Shown here: piece after piece, positions 7,737-16,323 of the stretch
How positions within the stretch are numbered: the stretch's first letter is position 1
Layout of the letters: every line of letters starts with the position of its first letter
The notes under the pieces: generated by a model
Told to the model about the DNA's origin: nothing
Databases searched by the model: none
What the model saw: the letters and a program-made list of their open reading frames with translations, nothing else
Program-made: the position numbers and the translations under genes
Origin: an uncultured Clostridia bacterium
GTDB taxonomy: Bacteria > Bacillota > Clostridia > Oscillospirales > Ruminococcaceae
Length of the DNA stretch: 28,056 nt
Assembly (NCBI GenBank): GCA_947632425.1
Contig: CANRPG010000004.1
Location: 1-28,056 of the forward strand
Reading direction: 5' to 3'

Positions 7737-8885
7737 TCAGCTGTAGATAGTATCGCCGAGGCGTGAGGTGAAGCCGAGATAGCTCTTGCCGGGGTTTACT
7801 TTTATTTCTTTGCCGTTTTTGTCGGTTATGGCTATATCGGCAAATTCATCGGCTTTTGACCACTTTATCGGCGTTATAGTGCCGTGCGAGATATAGTAGC
7901 CGTCGCCGCCGTGCCAGTCAAGCGAGATAAGCAGGTTATTTTGGTTTATTATTCTTGTTGTTGTGCCTAAGATGAACACATTTTCAAACGCGAGCTGCTG
8001 ACCTGTAGAAGAGTCTATATGCGGCGAACCGTTGTGGCTTTTATAGTAGACGTCCTCGTCCGCGTTATAGGCAAAATCGCTGAAATAATCGGCAGAAAAT
8101 ACGGCTTTGCACTTGGTACATTTGGTGTCTGAAACTGCCTGCGTTTCCTCACGGAAGGGGAAAACGGGCTTATTTTTATCATCTTTCAGCGTTTTTCTTA
8201 TACCTGCCTGATCGAGGGCTTTTTCGGTGAGAGAGCCTTTATAATAGCCTGTATGCTCGTATGCGAAAGTTTTCATTCTTTCTTCGTCGCGCGCGAAAAC
8301 GAACGAATTGTTATAGCCGTCGAGCCTGTCTATCTTTAGCTTTTCGAGGGTATCTTTCGCGACGGTCTCGTCTTTGCCCCAGTGCATATAGACCGCATCG
8401 AAACTCTGTGCTAGAATGGGAAAATAATATCGGCAGGAGCGAATGGAGCAGACGTTTGGTATTTTAGTCATATCGCCGTAGACTGCCATAAGGCGAGTTA
8501 TTGTGCCCTCAACGGGACACTCTATTATCATATCTGCGGCGGCAATGCCGTATTGAGGGAGCGAGAAAGTTATATTGTTTACCATTACTGCCACGGGGCG
8601 TTTGCCTGCTGCGGCATCTGACAAAGTATATTCACCTGTGAGGTTGTTATACTTGCCTTGCGGCAGGGGCTTTTCTTCGGGAGTGGTTTCTTCGGGCTCG
8701 GTTACGGCAGGGGTAGTAGTTGTGGCAGCAGTTGTGGTTGTGGTGGTCGCTGCGGTTGTGGTTTGCTGTGTAACGGGCACATTTGCCGCAGATGTGCCGC
8801 CTTTTGAACCGCAGGAAGCCAGTGTTAAAGCGCAGCATACGGCTGCCAGAGCGGCTGCGAGTTTGTGTATTTTATATTGTTTCAA
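7737..8885 (-). CDS. DUF3048-domain lipoprotein (YerB-like)
   Basis: A 382-residue exported lipoprotein. Start is TTG at 8885, with AAAGGTG (8896-8902) as ribosome site and a consensus promoter further upstream. Features in order: signal peptide with lipobox LASC (Cys 25); a low-complexity Thr-rich linker (about 41-70) that probably spans the wall; then the DUF3048 domain, recognised by KRPVAVMVNN, PQYGIAAADMIIECPVEG and TRLMAVYGD, and a C-terminal domain with LDWHGGDGYYISHGT. Members of this family are surface lipoproteins of Firmicutes with unknown biochemical role. A pair CTKCKA in the middle is unusual and could be a disulfide or metal site. It is a single gene with its own promoter and terminator, divergent from the GGDEF/EAL gene. 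Confidence 0.85.
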   Translation of the reverse strand: MKQYKIHKLAAALAAVCCALTLASCGSKGGTSAANVPVTQQTTTAATTTTTTAATTTTPAVTEPEETTPEEKPLPQGKYNNLTGEYTLSDAAAGKRPVAVMVNNITFSLPQYGIAAADMIIECPVEGTITRLMAVYGDMTKIPNVCSIRSCRYYFPILAQSFDAVYMHWGKDETVAKDTLEKLKIDRLDGYNNSFVFARDEERMKTFAYEHTGYYKGSLTEKALDQAGIRKTLKDDKNKPVFPFREETQAVSDTKCTKCKAVFSADYFSDFAYNADEDVYYKSHNGSPHIDSSTGQQLAFENVFILGTTTRIINQNNLLISLDWHGGDGYYISHGTITPIKWSKADEFADIAITDKNGKEIKVNPGKSYLGFTSRLGDTIYS

Positions 8886-8909
8886 TTATGAACATCACCT
8901 TTCGTATAT

Positions 8910-8938
8910 ATTATAAAACATTCAAAGCGATTTGTCAA
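8910..8938 (-). promoter_or_regulatory. Consensus sigma-A promoter of the lipoprotein gene
   Basis: On the - strand: TTGACA (8933-8938), exactly 17 bases, TATAAT (8910-8915). A perfect match in both boxes, suggesting strong constitutive expression. Confidence 0.85.
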
Positions 8939-9096
8939 AAAATGTCGAAAAAATAGGTGTGAGCAATAAATCACGATTATTGTAGCTGTTTTAAAGATGT
9001 AAACGGAAATTTCGGCTTAAATAACATTTTTACTGCTTGATTTTTAGCATATTGTACAAATAATAAGCTGCGGCAGGCAAAATGGGGCTGTGTGAC

Positions 9097-9125
9097 TTTA
9101 CAAAAAGGGCGAAATGTGATAAAAT
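9097..9125 (+). promoter_or_regulatory. Sigma-A promoter of the GGDEF/EAL-trkAH operon
   Basis: TTTACA (9097-9102), 17 bases, TAAAAT (9120-9125); 5 of 6 matches in each box. About 45 bases before the start codon. Confidence 0.7.
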
Positions 9126-9169
9126 AAAAAGGAATGTAATTATTTATCTGAAGAGAGGTAAGCGCCAAC

Positions 9170-11857
9170 ATGGAAAGCAACAACAGCACAAATTCTATAG
9201 CAGGTATAAATAATGTAAACATGAAAATATACGGCGATAAACTAAGCTGGCTGCCCGACACCAAGACGGTGATAGAAACATCGGCGAGGAGGATAGCAGA
9301 GAACAAGGGTATGTCTCACGCTCTTATACTGGTGGATATAGGCGGCATTTCGCTGCCCTCGCAGGAGGAACTGCCTGACGGTGTTGACTACTATGACATG
9401 ATGGGTGATGCTCTCGCGCTGGTGGCGAGGGTGATAGTCGGCGCGTGCGGAAAGAGAGATATTGTTGGCGTTGCAGGCGTAGACAGGTTTGCGGTGTTCA
9501 CGAGCGGTTTTGCAAACAGGATAGAGCTGGAAAAGCTTATCTCTAAGATAGTATACAGGGTAAGGGCTGCTGATTTTGCTGACGGTGTGAGACCAACGGC
9601 GGAGGCAGGCGCGGCGGTACTGGAAAACAAGATGACGGTATCGGAGCTTTTCAAGTCGGCGGAGTTGGCGCTTTTTAAGGTAAAGGAAAACAGCTCGGGC
9701 AACGGGTTTGCGATATATGAGAGCGAGGAAGAAAGCGAAGGGGGCACATCTGACAAGGAGCAGAAGGGTGTGAGCCGTATGCAGCAGGCGCTTGACTACT
9801 CGTTTGACAAGTTTTCTTCGGGCGAGGAAAGCAGCGCGGTGGTAAAAGACGTACTGGCGTTTTTAGGACAGCTTTACGAGCTTGACAGGATATACATAGT
9901 TACTGCCAGCACGGCTCTTAACGGCATGATACAGTGGAACAGCCGCGACACTGATGCTGCGGCTCAGGCACAGAGGGCAGAGCTTTTTACACCCGAAAAG
10001 ACCAAACTTTACAGCGAGGGCAAATGTTTTGCACAAAATGGTACTGTAAGCGCAGGTTTGTTTCAGGGGTTTGCGCTTGTGGGAGCGGTATGCTTTGAGA
10101 ATTTTGAGGTAAACATTGCTTCGGACGAGAGGCTTGTGACAGAGCTTGTTACGCTCTCAAAAATGTTTTCGGTATATCAGGTAAATATTATAAAGAACAT
10201 ATCGACGGAGGACGAGCTTTTATACTCGCGCGCGGCGCTGGAGGAAAACAGGACGGCGTGCTACACGGTAGATACCGAAAGTTATAGAATAGTATATTAC
10301 AACACATACGCGGAAAAAATATTGCAGGGAATGAAGCTTGGTGCGCAGTGCCCTCAGCCGATAAAAGAGATACTGGAGAGGATAAAGAGCGGCGAGGAGA
10401 CCGACTGCGACAGCCGTGGGGTGTTCCACTTTGACACGTTTGAAAAGCAGCTGCAAAAATGGCTGTCTACCGCGATAGTATGCACTAGGAGAAGCAACGG
10501 CGAATACGCGTTTTTGATATGCTCGACGGATATTTCGGAGCTTATGGACAACGCCAAGACAAAAGACAAGCTGACGGGACTTCTGACTTATGAGGGATTC
10601 GAGATAGAGACGGACAAGATAGTTCACGGGTTTGAGGACAAATGCTGCCTTGCGCTGTTCAAGGTATTCAATTTCAGGAATATAAACGATGAATACGGCT
10701 ACGCGATAGGCGATGAGATACTGAAGGCGACTGCCGACAAACTCATGCTTATCATGGGTGAGAACGAGAGGGCGGCGCGCTCCTCGGGTTCGAGTTTTGT
10801 GGCTCTTCTGAAGCTTACCGATATAAAGATACTGAAGGCGAAGCTGGAGTATCTTTTCAAGGTGGTAGAGGACGACATAACGAGGAAATATCCGCTTATA
10901 TCATTTGCGTTCGTATGCGGCTTATACCCTGTGGAGAAAGAAAATTACAAGCTTTCGGCAGCGATAGACAAGGCGAACCTTGTTATAAAGAATCTTTCAA
11001 AGGGCAGATACATGATGAACAGCGCTGTTGAAGTCTACGACTTTGAGCTGAACAAGGCGCTGGAGGAGCGCAAGAAGATAGAGAGCGAAATGGTGAACGC
11101 TTTGCGCGGCGGTGAGTTTGAGACGGTATATCAGCCGAAGGTTGACCTGCACACGGGGCTTGTATACGGTGCTGAGGCGCTTATTCGCTGGAACAAGCCT
11201 GACGGCACTGTATTGCAGCCCGGAACGTTCGTGCCGATATTTGAGGACAACGAGTTTGTGCTGGAAATGGATCACTGGGTATACAGGCGGGTATTTTCAA
11301 ATATGCGGCAGTGGAGCGAGGACGGCATAAAGCTGCCTGTGGTTTCTGTAAACGTATCGCGGCTGCACCTGAGAGACCCGAAATTCCCCGAAAAGTTTGA
11401 GAGGATAGTTGACAACTACGGATTGCCGCACAGCAATGTTGAAGTTGAGATGACGGAGAGCACGTTCGTTAAGAACTTTGACAGGCTGGTAGGGATACTC
11501 AACGACATACGCTCGAGGGGATTCAAGATCTCGGTAGACGACTTCGGAACGGGGTATTCGACGCTTAACCTGATAAGCGTTCTGCCGGTAGATGTACTTA
11601 AACTGGACGGCAACTTCTTTATGAAAAACGAGCTGACGGACAAGACGCGCAAAGTTATAGAATCCATACTTATGCTGGCGAAAAAGCTGGGGCTTTCGGT
11701 AATATCGGAGGGTGTTGAGACCGACGAGCAGGTGAATTTCCTGAAAGAAAATGATTGTGATGCGGTACAGGGCTATTACTACTACAGACCGATGAGCGAA
11801 ACGGCGTTCAGGGAGCTTTTGGTAAAGCAGCAGAAAAATGAGGTAATTGCGAAATGA
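9170..11857 (+). CDS. Cyclic-di-GMP phosphodiesterase-like protein with degenerate GGDEF domains and intact EAL domain
   Basis: An 895-residue soluble signalling protein without membrane segments. Order: an N-terminal GGDEF-like domain (about 25-185) whose signature is GVDRF; a GAF-like region (about 200-350); a PAS-like region (about 355-455); a second GGDEF-like domain (about 465-620) whose signature is SGSSF (539-543); and an EAL domain (about 640-885). The EAL catalytic set appears complete: EAL at 669-671, Asn 728, Glu in EMTES (760-763), DDFGTG (790-795), Lys 811 in LKLDG, Glu 847 in SEGVET and the final QGYYY. By family knowledge it should hydrolyse c-di-GMP to pGpG and cannot synthesise it. 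Its stop overlaps the trkA start (ATGA), so translation is coupled to the potassium transporter genes. Start ATG 9170, ribosome site GAGAGGT. Confidence 0.88.
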   Translation: MESNNSTNSIAGINNVNMKIYGDKLSWLPDTKTVIETSARRIAENKGMSHALILVDIGGISLPSQEELPDGVDYYDMMGDALALVARVIVGACGKRDIVGVAGVDRFAVFTSGFANRIELEKLISKIVYRVRAADFADGVRPTAEAGAAVLENKMTVSELFKSAELALFKVKENSSGNGFAIYESEEESEGGTSDKEQKGVSRMQQALDYSFDKFSSGEESSAVVKDVLAFLGQLYELDRIYIVTASTALNGMIQWNSRDTDAAAQAQRAELFTPEKTKLYSEGKCFAQNGTVSAGLFQGFALVGAVCFENFEVNIASDERLVTELVTLSKMFSVYQVNIIKNISTEDELLYSRAALEENRTACYTVDTESYRIVYYNTYAEKILQGMKLGAQCPQPIKEILERIKSGEETDCDSRGVFHFDTFEKQLQKWLSTAIVCTRRSNGEYAFLICSTDISELMDNAKTKDKLTGLLTYEGFEIETDKIVHGFEDKCCLALFKVFNFRNINDEYGYAIGDEILKATADKLMLIMGENERAARSSGSSFVALLKLTDIKILKAKLEYLFKVVEDDITRKYPLISFAFVCGLYPVEKENYKLSAAIDKANLVIKNLSKGRYMMNSAVEVYDFELNKALEERKKIESEMVNALRGGEFETVYQPKVDLHTGLVYGAEALIRWNKPDGTVLQPGTFVPIFEDNEFVLEMDHWVYRRVFSNMRQWSEDGIKLPVVSVNVSRLHLRDPKFPEKFERIVDNYGLPHSNVEVEMTESTFVKNFDRLVGILNDIRSRGFKISVDDFGTGYSTLNLISVLPVDVLKLDGNFFMKNELTDKTRKVIESILMLAKKLGLSVISEGVETDEQVNFLKENDCDAVQGYYYYRPMSETAFRELLVKQQKNEVIAK

Positions 11858-13224
11858 AGATAGCTGTTATAGGCGGCGGCAAGGTGGGAAGCAATCTTGC
11901 ACAGCAGCTGGTAAGAGAGGGACACGATGTTACTATAGTTGACAACGACCCTGCTAACATTAAAAGAATACAGAACACTGCCGATGTGCTTTGCGTTGAG
12001 GGCAACGGGGCATCTGTTGAAGTGCAGAAGGCGGCAGGCGTTGGCAAGACCGATATGCTTATCGCTACTACGCCGAATGATGAGATAAACATGCTGTGCT
12101 GTCTGTTTGCGAAAAAGCTGGGCGCAAAGAGGACTGTTTCACGCGTGAGGGCGCCGGAATACTACAGCCAGATAGACCTTATACGAGAGGACTTGAGCCT
12201 TTCTATGGTCATAAACCCCGAGCGCACGGCGGCTGATGAGATATTCAGGGTGCTGGCGTTCTCGGCGGCTTCGAGGGTGGAAGTTTTCGCGAAAGGCAGG
12301 GTGGAACTTGTGGAATACAAGCTGCCTGAAACATCGCCTCTGGTGGGCAAAAAGCTTATGGATATATACGGTATGTTCAAGCTCAACTGCCTGATTTGCG
12401 CGGTACAGAGAAATGTTGGCGGCGCGGCGGAGACTTATATACCCTCGGGCAATTTTGAGCTTATGGCAGGCGACATGATAAGCATTGCTTCGACTCACCG
12501 CTCGCTTGAAAAGTTTTTCAGGAACGCAGGCTCTTTCAGGACGAAGATAAAAAACGTTATGATAGTGGGCGGCGGAAAGATAGCATACTACCTGGCGGCG
12601 CAGCTTATACACATAGGCATGAATGTAAAGATAATAGAGAGCGACTTGCAGAGGTGCAATGTACTGGCGCAGGAACTTGACAAGGCATCTATAATATGCG
12701 GCGATGGAACGGATCAGGAGCTTTTGCTGGAAGAGGGCTTGCGAGACACAGATGCGTTCGTATCGCTGACGGGAATAGACGAAGTGAACATAATCACCGC
12801 TTTATACGCGAAGAAGAATTCAAATGCAAAAGTGGTGGCGAAGATAAACAGAGAAAGCTATGTTGACCTGACGGCGCAGCTTGGTCTGGACAGCATAATA
12901 TCGCCAAAATACGTGACGGCGGCAGGGATATTAAGTTATGTAAGGTCTTTGCAGAACACCGGTAACAGCGACATCGAGGCTCTTTACCACCTTGTCGGCG
13001 ACAACGTTGAGGCGATAGAATTCAAGGTGCGCGACAGCATTGAGGGGCTTGTGGGCATACCGCTGAAAGATATGACACTGAAAAAAGACATACTGATATG
13101 CTCGATAATCAGGAAAAGAAATATTCTGATACCCAGCGGCGCGGACACCATTGAGCCGGGAGATTCGGTGGTAGTGGTATCGAAGGATCATCATTTCCGC
13201 TCGCTGAGCGATATTCTTGACTAG
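11854..13224 (+). CDS. trkA: Trk potassium uptake regulatory subunit TrkA (two RCK domains)
   Basis: A 456-residue cytoplasmic gating ring subunit. Two tandem RCK-N Rossmann domains are visible: MKIAVIGGGKVGSNLA at the start and NVMIVGGGKIAYYLAAQL from about residue 232, each with an acidic residue after the second strand (VDND; IESD) for nucleotide binding, and each followed by an RCK-C domain (SPLVGKKLMDI; GLVGIPLKDM). Full length for two-domain TrkA. It binds NAD(H) or ATP/ADP and controls TrkH, encoded next. Its ATG lies inside the end of the phosphodiesterase gene (ATGA overlap), the strongest link of the two functions in this operon. Confidence 0.95.
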   Translation: MKIAVIGGGKVGSNLAQQLVREGHDVTIVDNDPANIKRIQNTADVLCVEGNGASVEVQKAAGVGKTDMLIATTPNDEINMLCCLFAKKLGAKRTVSRVRAPEYYSQIDLIREDLSLSMVINPERTAADEIFRVLAFSAASRVEVFAKGRVELVEYKLPETSPLVGKKLMDIYGMFKLNCLICAVQRNVGGAAETYIPSGNFELMAGDMISIASTHRSLEKFFRNAGSFRTKIKNVMIVGGGKIAYYLAAQLIHIGMNVKIIESDLQRCNVLAQELDKASIICGDGTDQELLLEEGLRDTDAFVSLTGIDEVNIITALYAKKNSNAKVVAKINRESYVDLTAQLGLDSIISPKYVTAAGILSYVRSLQNTGNSDIEALYHLVGDNVEAIEFKVRDSIEGLVGIPLKDMTLKKDILICSIIRKRNILIPSGADTIEPGDSVVVVSKDHHFRSLSDILD

Positions 13225-13245
13225 GCAAAGGTGACATAAAGATAT

Positions 13246-14691
13246 ATGAATAAAAGCATTGTTTTTCATTATGTTTCAAGAGCGACTCTTTACGGCTCGG
13301 CGCTGTTTTTGCTGCCTGCTCTGGTAAGTCTTTATTACGGCGAAAAAGACATTGTTCTCACGTTCTTGATAGTGGCGGCTGCGGTGGCGATAATCTCTAC
13401 GCCGCTTGCGATAATAAAGCCCAAAAACAAAAAGATGTACAACCGAGAGGCACTGGTCATTGCGGCGTTTCTGTGGGTGATATTTCCGCTGTTGGGGGCG
13501 CTGCCTTTCTACATCAGCGGTGCGATACCTTCATTCGTTGACAGCGTTTTTGAAAGCGTTTCGGGATTTACCACAACGGGTTCTTCGATACTCTCACAGG
13601 TGGAGGATCTGCCGAGGGGTATTCTCTTCTGGAGAAGCTTTACACACTGGGTAGGCGGCATGGGCGTACTGGTTCTGCTTATCGCAATACTGCCGTCGTC
13701 TTCAAACGCTATGGCGCTTATGCGCGCTGAATGCGCGGGCCCGCAGGTAGGAAAAATTGTACCAAAGGGAAGAAACAGTGCGGCGGTGCTTTATATAATG
13801 TACGCGGCGCTGACGCTGGTGCTTGTAATACTGCTGGTGGCAGGGGGTATGCCGTTTTTTGACAGCGTATGCCACGCGATGGGTACGGCAGGCACGGGAG
13901 GATTTTCAGTACGCAACGGCGGAATTGCAGACTATGATTCGACATATTTGGAGGCAGTGCTTACGGGCGGCATGGTGGCGTTCGGGGTGAATTTTTCGCT
14001 GTACTATTTCATACTGGTGAGGCGGTTCAGAGATGCTTTCAAAAACTCGGAGCTGAGGGCTTACATTGCGATACTTCTGATCGCTATGATAGCTGTTGGC
14101 ATAAACATATACCCTGTATACGGCTCGGTGCTCAAATGCATACGGTACTCGGCGTTTCAGGTGGCTTCGATAATGACCTCGACGGGGTTTGCGACGGCGG
14201 ACTTCTGCACATGGCCTATGCTTTCGCAGATGATACTTGTAATACTTATGTTCATAGGCGCGTGCGGAGGCTCGACGGGCGGTGGATTCAAGGTGCAGAG
14301 GGTGCTGATAACATACAAAAGCGCATCGCGGTATCTTAAAAAGACGGTACACCCAAACTCTGTAAAGCTGATAAAGAGCGATGACAAGGCTATGGACACT
14401 GACACAGTACACGGGGTGCTGAATTACCTTGTTATATACATTGGGATACTGCTGGTATCGATGCTTCTGATAGCGGCGAACAACGGCGATTTTACGACGG
14501 CGAGCACATCTGTTATAACCTGCATGAACAACATAGGGCCCGGGCTTGGCAATGTTGGCCCGACGGCGAATTTCGGGTTTTACTCGGACTTTTCAAAGTG
14601 CGTGCTGTCGGTAGATATGCTGCTTGGCAGGCTGGAATGTCTGCCGCTGGTAATACTTATTTCACCGAGCGTTTGGAGGAAGAAGTTCTAA
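13246..14691 (+). CDS. trkH: Trk potassium channel/transporter subunit TrkH
   Basis: A 481-residue integral membrane protein of the TrkH/KtrB superfamily with four pseudo-repeats of M1-P-M2. The four selectivity-filter segments can be seen in order: SGFTTTGSS, GTAGTGGFS, TSTGFATAD and NNIGPGLGNVG. ACGGSTGGGFKVQR is the intramembrane loop region that gates the pore. Length is normal. It follows trkA by 21 bases. Known role: potassium uptake driven by ion gradients, gated by the TrkA ring. No clear terminator follows; a long hairpin lies about 50 bases downstream. Confidence 0.95.
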   Translation: MNKSIVFHYVSRATLYGSALFLLPALVSLYYGEKDIVLTFLIVAAAVAIISTPLAIIKPKNKKMYNREALVIAAFLWVIFPLLGALPFYISGAIPSFVDSVFESVSGFTTTGSSILSQVEDLPRGILFWRSFTHWVGGMGVLVLLIAILPSSSNAMALMRAECAGPQVGKIVPKGRNSAAVLYIMYAALTLVLVILLVAGGMPFFDSVCHAMGTAGTGGFSVRNGGIADYDSTYLEAVLTGGMVAFGVNFSLYYFILVRRFRDAFKNSELRAYIAILLIAMIAVGINIYPVYGSVLKCIRYSAFQVASIMTSTGFATADFCTWPMLSQMILVILMFIGACGGSTGGGFKVQRVLITYKSASRYLKKTVHPNSVKLIKSDDKAMDTDTVHGVLNYLVIYIGILLVSMLLIAANNGDFTTASTSVITCMNNIGPGLGNVGPTANFGFYSDFSKCVLSVDMLLGRLECLPLVILISPSVWRKKF

Positions 14692-14743
14692 AGCCGAATA
14701 ATGCGATAAAGTCCGAGCGCGGACGGCGTGAACAGTTCATCGT

Positions 14744-14801
14744 CACATAGTACGCAAAACTTTAAATTCATGTCAAGAAAATAAAAGTTTTGCGTACTGT
14801 G
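14744..14801. repeat. Long hairpin between trkH and the next gene
   Basis: GTACGCAAAACTTT on the left pairs with AAAGTTTTGCGTAC on the right; the stem extends outwards (CAC/GTG) after a 2-base bulge. The loop is about 20 bases. There is no T-run, so it is not a classical terminator. Confidence 0.65.
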
Positions 14802-14802
14802 A

Positions 14803-14837
14803 AGCGTTGAACGGCTCCGCAGGTGGCGCGTAAGCGC
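14803..14837 (+). repeat. GC-rich repeat module ending in GCGTAAGCGC (copy 1)
   Basis: AGCGTTGAACGGCTCCGCAG then GCGCGTAAGCGC. Related copies are at 19596-19629 and 26218-26256 on this strand, 21078-21117 on the other, and a fragment at 16358-16369. Here the module lies 36 bases before the next start codon. Confidence 0.6.
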
Positions 14838-14872
14838 AAACATATATATTACTGCCGAAAAGGAGGACAATT

Positions 14873-15535
14873 ATGAAAACAAAGCCGCGTTTAAAGCGCA
14901 TAATTTTGCTGCTTATCATATTAGCCTTGCTGGCTCTGGCAGTCAGCGCGATATGCAAGCGTATATACTGGACTTATGAAAAATCAGATATAACAGATGA
15001 AAAGATATACACGCGCTGGACTGATGAATTTGGTTTTAGCTTTGGGATCACTGATCATACAGCAAATTTTAAAATATATTTTCCATACCGTTACCGTATA
15101 GGCGGTGATAAGTACATAAATAACGAAGGATCAAAAAGTATGGAGATCAGCAAGGATCTGAATGAAAGCCTGTTTTCAGAGGTTTATTCTCCCGTTGAAT
15201 ATGTAACGCTTACTCCGGAATTTTTTTCTGATAACGGTTATACAGTGCCCGAAGATGCTAATGAACATATTTATACTATGGATCTAATTACATTTATATG
15301 GCAAGACAGATACTTGGTATTATGTCATGCTTATACTACCAGCCATTATGCAGACATATATGATCTGTTCACCGGGCAGGAGTATAGTTATGCTGTTTCG
15401 ACAGAGCATGATGTTCCCGATAATATAGTAGGAATGTCAGCACTGTTTGACCCCGGCTATTTCGCAACAGATGACGGAATGATATTTTGCATTTACAAGT
15501 ATTATAACAGCATTTACTGCGCAAAACTAAACTAA
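14873..15535 (+). CDS. Membrane-anchored protein of unknown function (220 residues)
   Basis: Not recognised. The N-terminus is a basic stretch followed by one hydrophobic segment (about residues 10-27, IILLLIILALLALAVSAI), giving a single-pass protein with an external domain. The rest is rich in Tyr, Asp and Ile, with ITDHTANFKIYFPYRYR and a C-terminal part resembling beta-propeller or beta-sandwich strands (TDDGMIFCIYKYYNSIYCAK). Start ATG 14873 has a near-perfect ribosome site (AAGGAGG). Base composition is more AT-rich than in the trk genes. It stands alone between repeat-rich gaps. Lineage-specific envelope protein is the most that can be said. Confidence 0.65.
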   Translation: MKTKPRLKRIILLLIILALLALAVSAICKRIYWTYEKSDITDEKIYTRWTDEFGFSFGITDHTANFKIYFPYRYRIGGDKYINNEGSKSMEISKDLNESLFSEVYSPVEYVTLTPEFFSDNGYTVPEDANEHIYTMDLITFIWQDRYLVLCHAYTTSHYADIYDLFTGQEYSYAVSTEHDVPDNIVGMSALFDPGYFATDDGMIFCIYKYYNSIYCAKLN

Positions 15536-15567
15536 CGGAAATATTGCTGTGGGGCGCAGGCTGCACG

Positions 15568-16113
15568 CTGCTAGAGGTTAGATGTGAGAAGTTAGAGGTT
15601 AGAAATGATTTTTTGACGCTTGCGCGTGCTTGCTATACCTGCGGTTTAGGGTTAGAGGCAAGAGGCAAGATTTATTTTTGCTGCTGTCCAGCAAGCCTGC
15701 GGAGCTGTTCACCGCTTACATTTATATATTCCAAAAATCATATACCTATAAAACCTACCCTCCCACTTGCCCCCCAAAGAAAAACAGCTGGCGGAATATT
15801 CTTCCAGCAGTTTTTGAAGTAAAGGAAAGTGGGGGTGGGATATTCTATAAATTTGTTTACAAGAGTTTTTTCAAATTGCACGGCGTTCCATAATGGAACG
15901 CGGAAAGAAAGCTAAGGTCTTCTCAAAGGAGAGGCTCAGCTATTAGAAGCAAGATAACTAGAGGCAAGAAGCAAGAAAATGCTTTCTATAGTTTTGTGCA
16001 AACTTTTCAAAATGCTCATCTTGCCTCTATCTCTGAACGCAGAAATGGTAAGCACGCGCAAACGCCGCAAAATCATTTCTAACCTCTAACTTCTCACTTC
16101 TAACCTCTAGCAG
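15568..16113. repeat. Inverted-repeat-bracketed unit of 546 bases
   Basis: Left arm 15568-15631 and right arm 16050-16113 are inverted copies. Each contains five 7-base units; only one unit differs (TTAGATG against TTAGAAG). The outer edge reads CTGCTAGAGG and the inner edge GCGCGTGCTT. No transposase frame lies inside. This resembles a miniature element with terminal inverted repeats; target duplication was not evident. Confidence 0.7.
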
Positions 16114-16127
16114 CGGAGCGCACGTTG

Positions 16128-16189
16128 TGTTTTCGGGGACTCTGTCCCCGTACCCCTGCAAGCCTTTTGAAAAAGGCTTGACCGAAAAC
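16128..16189. repeat. Branched palindromic element, copy 1
   Basis: Outer stem GTTTTCGG (from 16129) with CCGAAAAC (to 16189); inner hairpin CGGGGAC-TCT-GTCCCCG; spacer TACCCCTG; second hairpin CAAGCCTTTT/AAAAGGCTTG. A second copy at 19490-19550 keeps every stem with paired substitutions. Both are followed by a conserved tail containing TTTCTTGACAGG. Confidence 0.75.
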
Positions 16190-16240
16190 TTTTGGTTTCT
16201 TGACAGGGTTTACGACTATTGATATTAAACGGACTATGCA

Positions 16241-16323
16241 AAAGAATTACGGTTTCAGAATATGCGAGCTTTCGAGCATATTCTGAAATAGCCGCCCCAC
16301 TTTCGGCGGCTAAGTAATTCTTT
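16241..16323. repeat. Perfect three-way junction palindrome (83 bases)
   Basis: Three perfect stems: AAAGAATTAC with GTAATTCTTT (16241-16250 with 16314-16323); TTTCAGAATATGC with GCATATTCTGAAA (16253-16265 with 16276-16288); TAGCCGCC with GGCGGCTA (16289-16296 with 16305-16312). Almost every base is paired. No second copy was seen in the window. Confidence 0.7.

Noticed and set aside
15544..15893. Two overlapping + frames of 92 and 87 residues
   Set aside because: They run through heptamer arrays and palindromes, overlap each other in different frames, and have no ribosome site.
15943..15977. CRISPR-like array
   Set aside because: The repeats are 7-base units without spacers, vary in sequence, and no cas gene is present.
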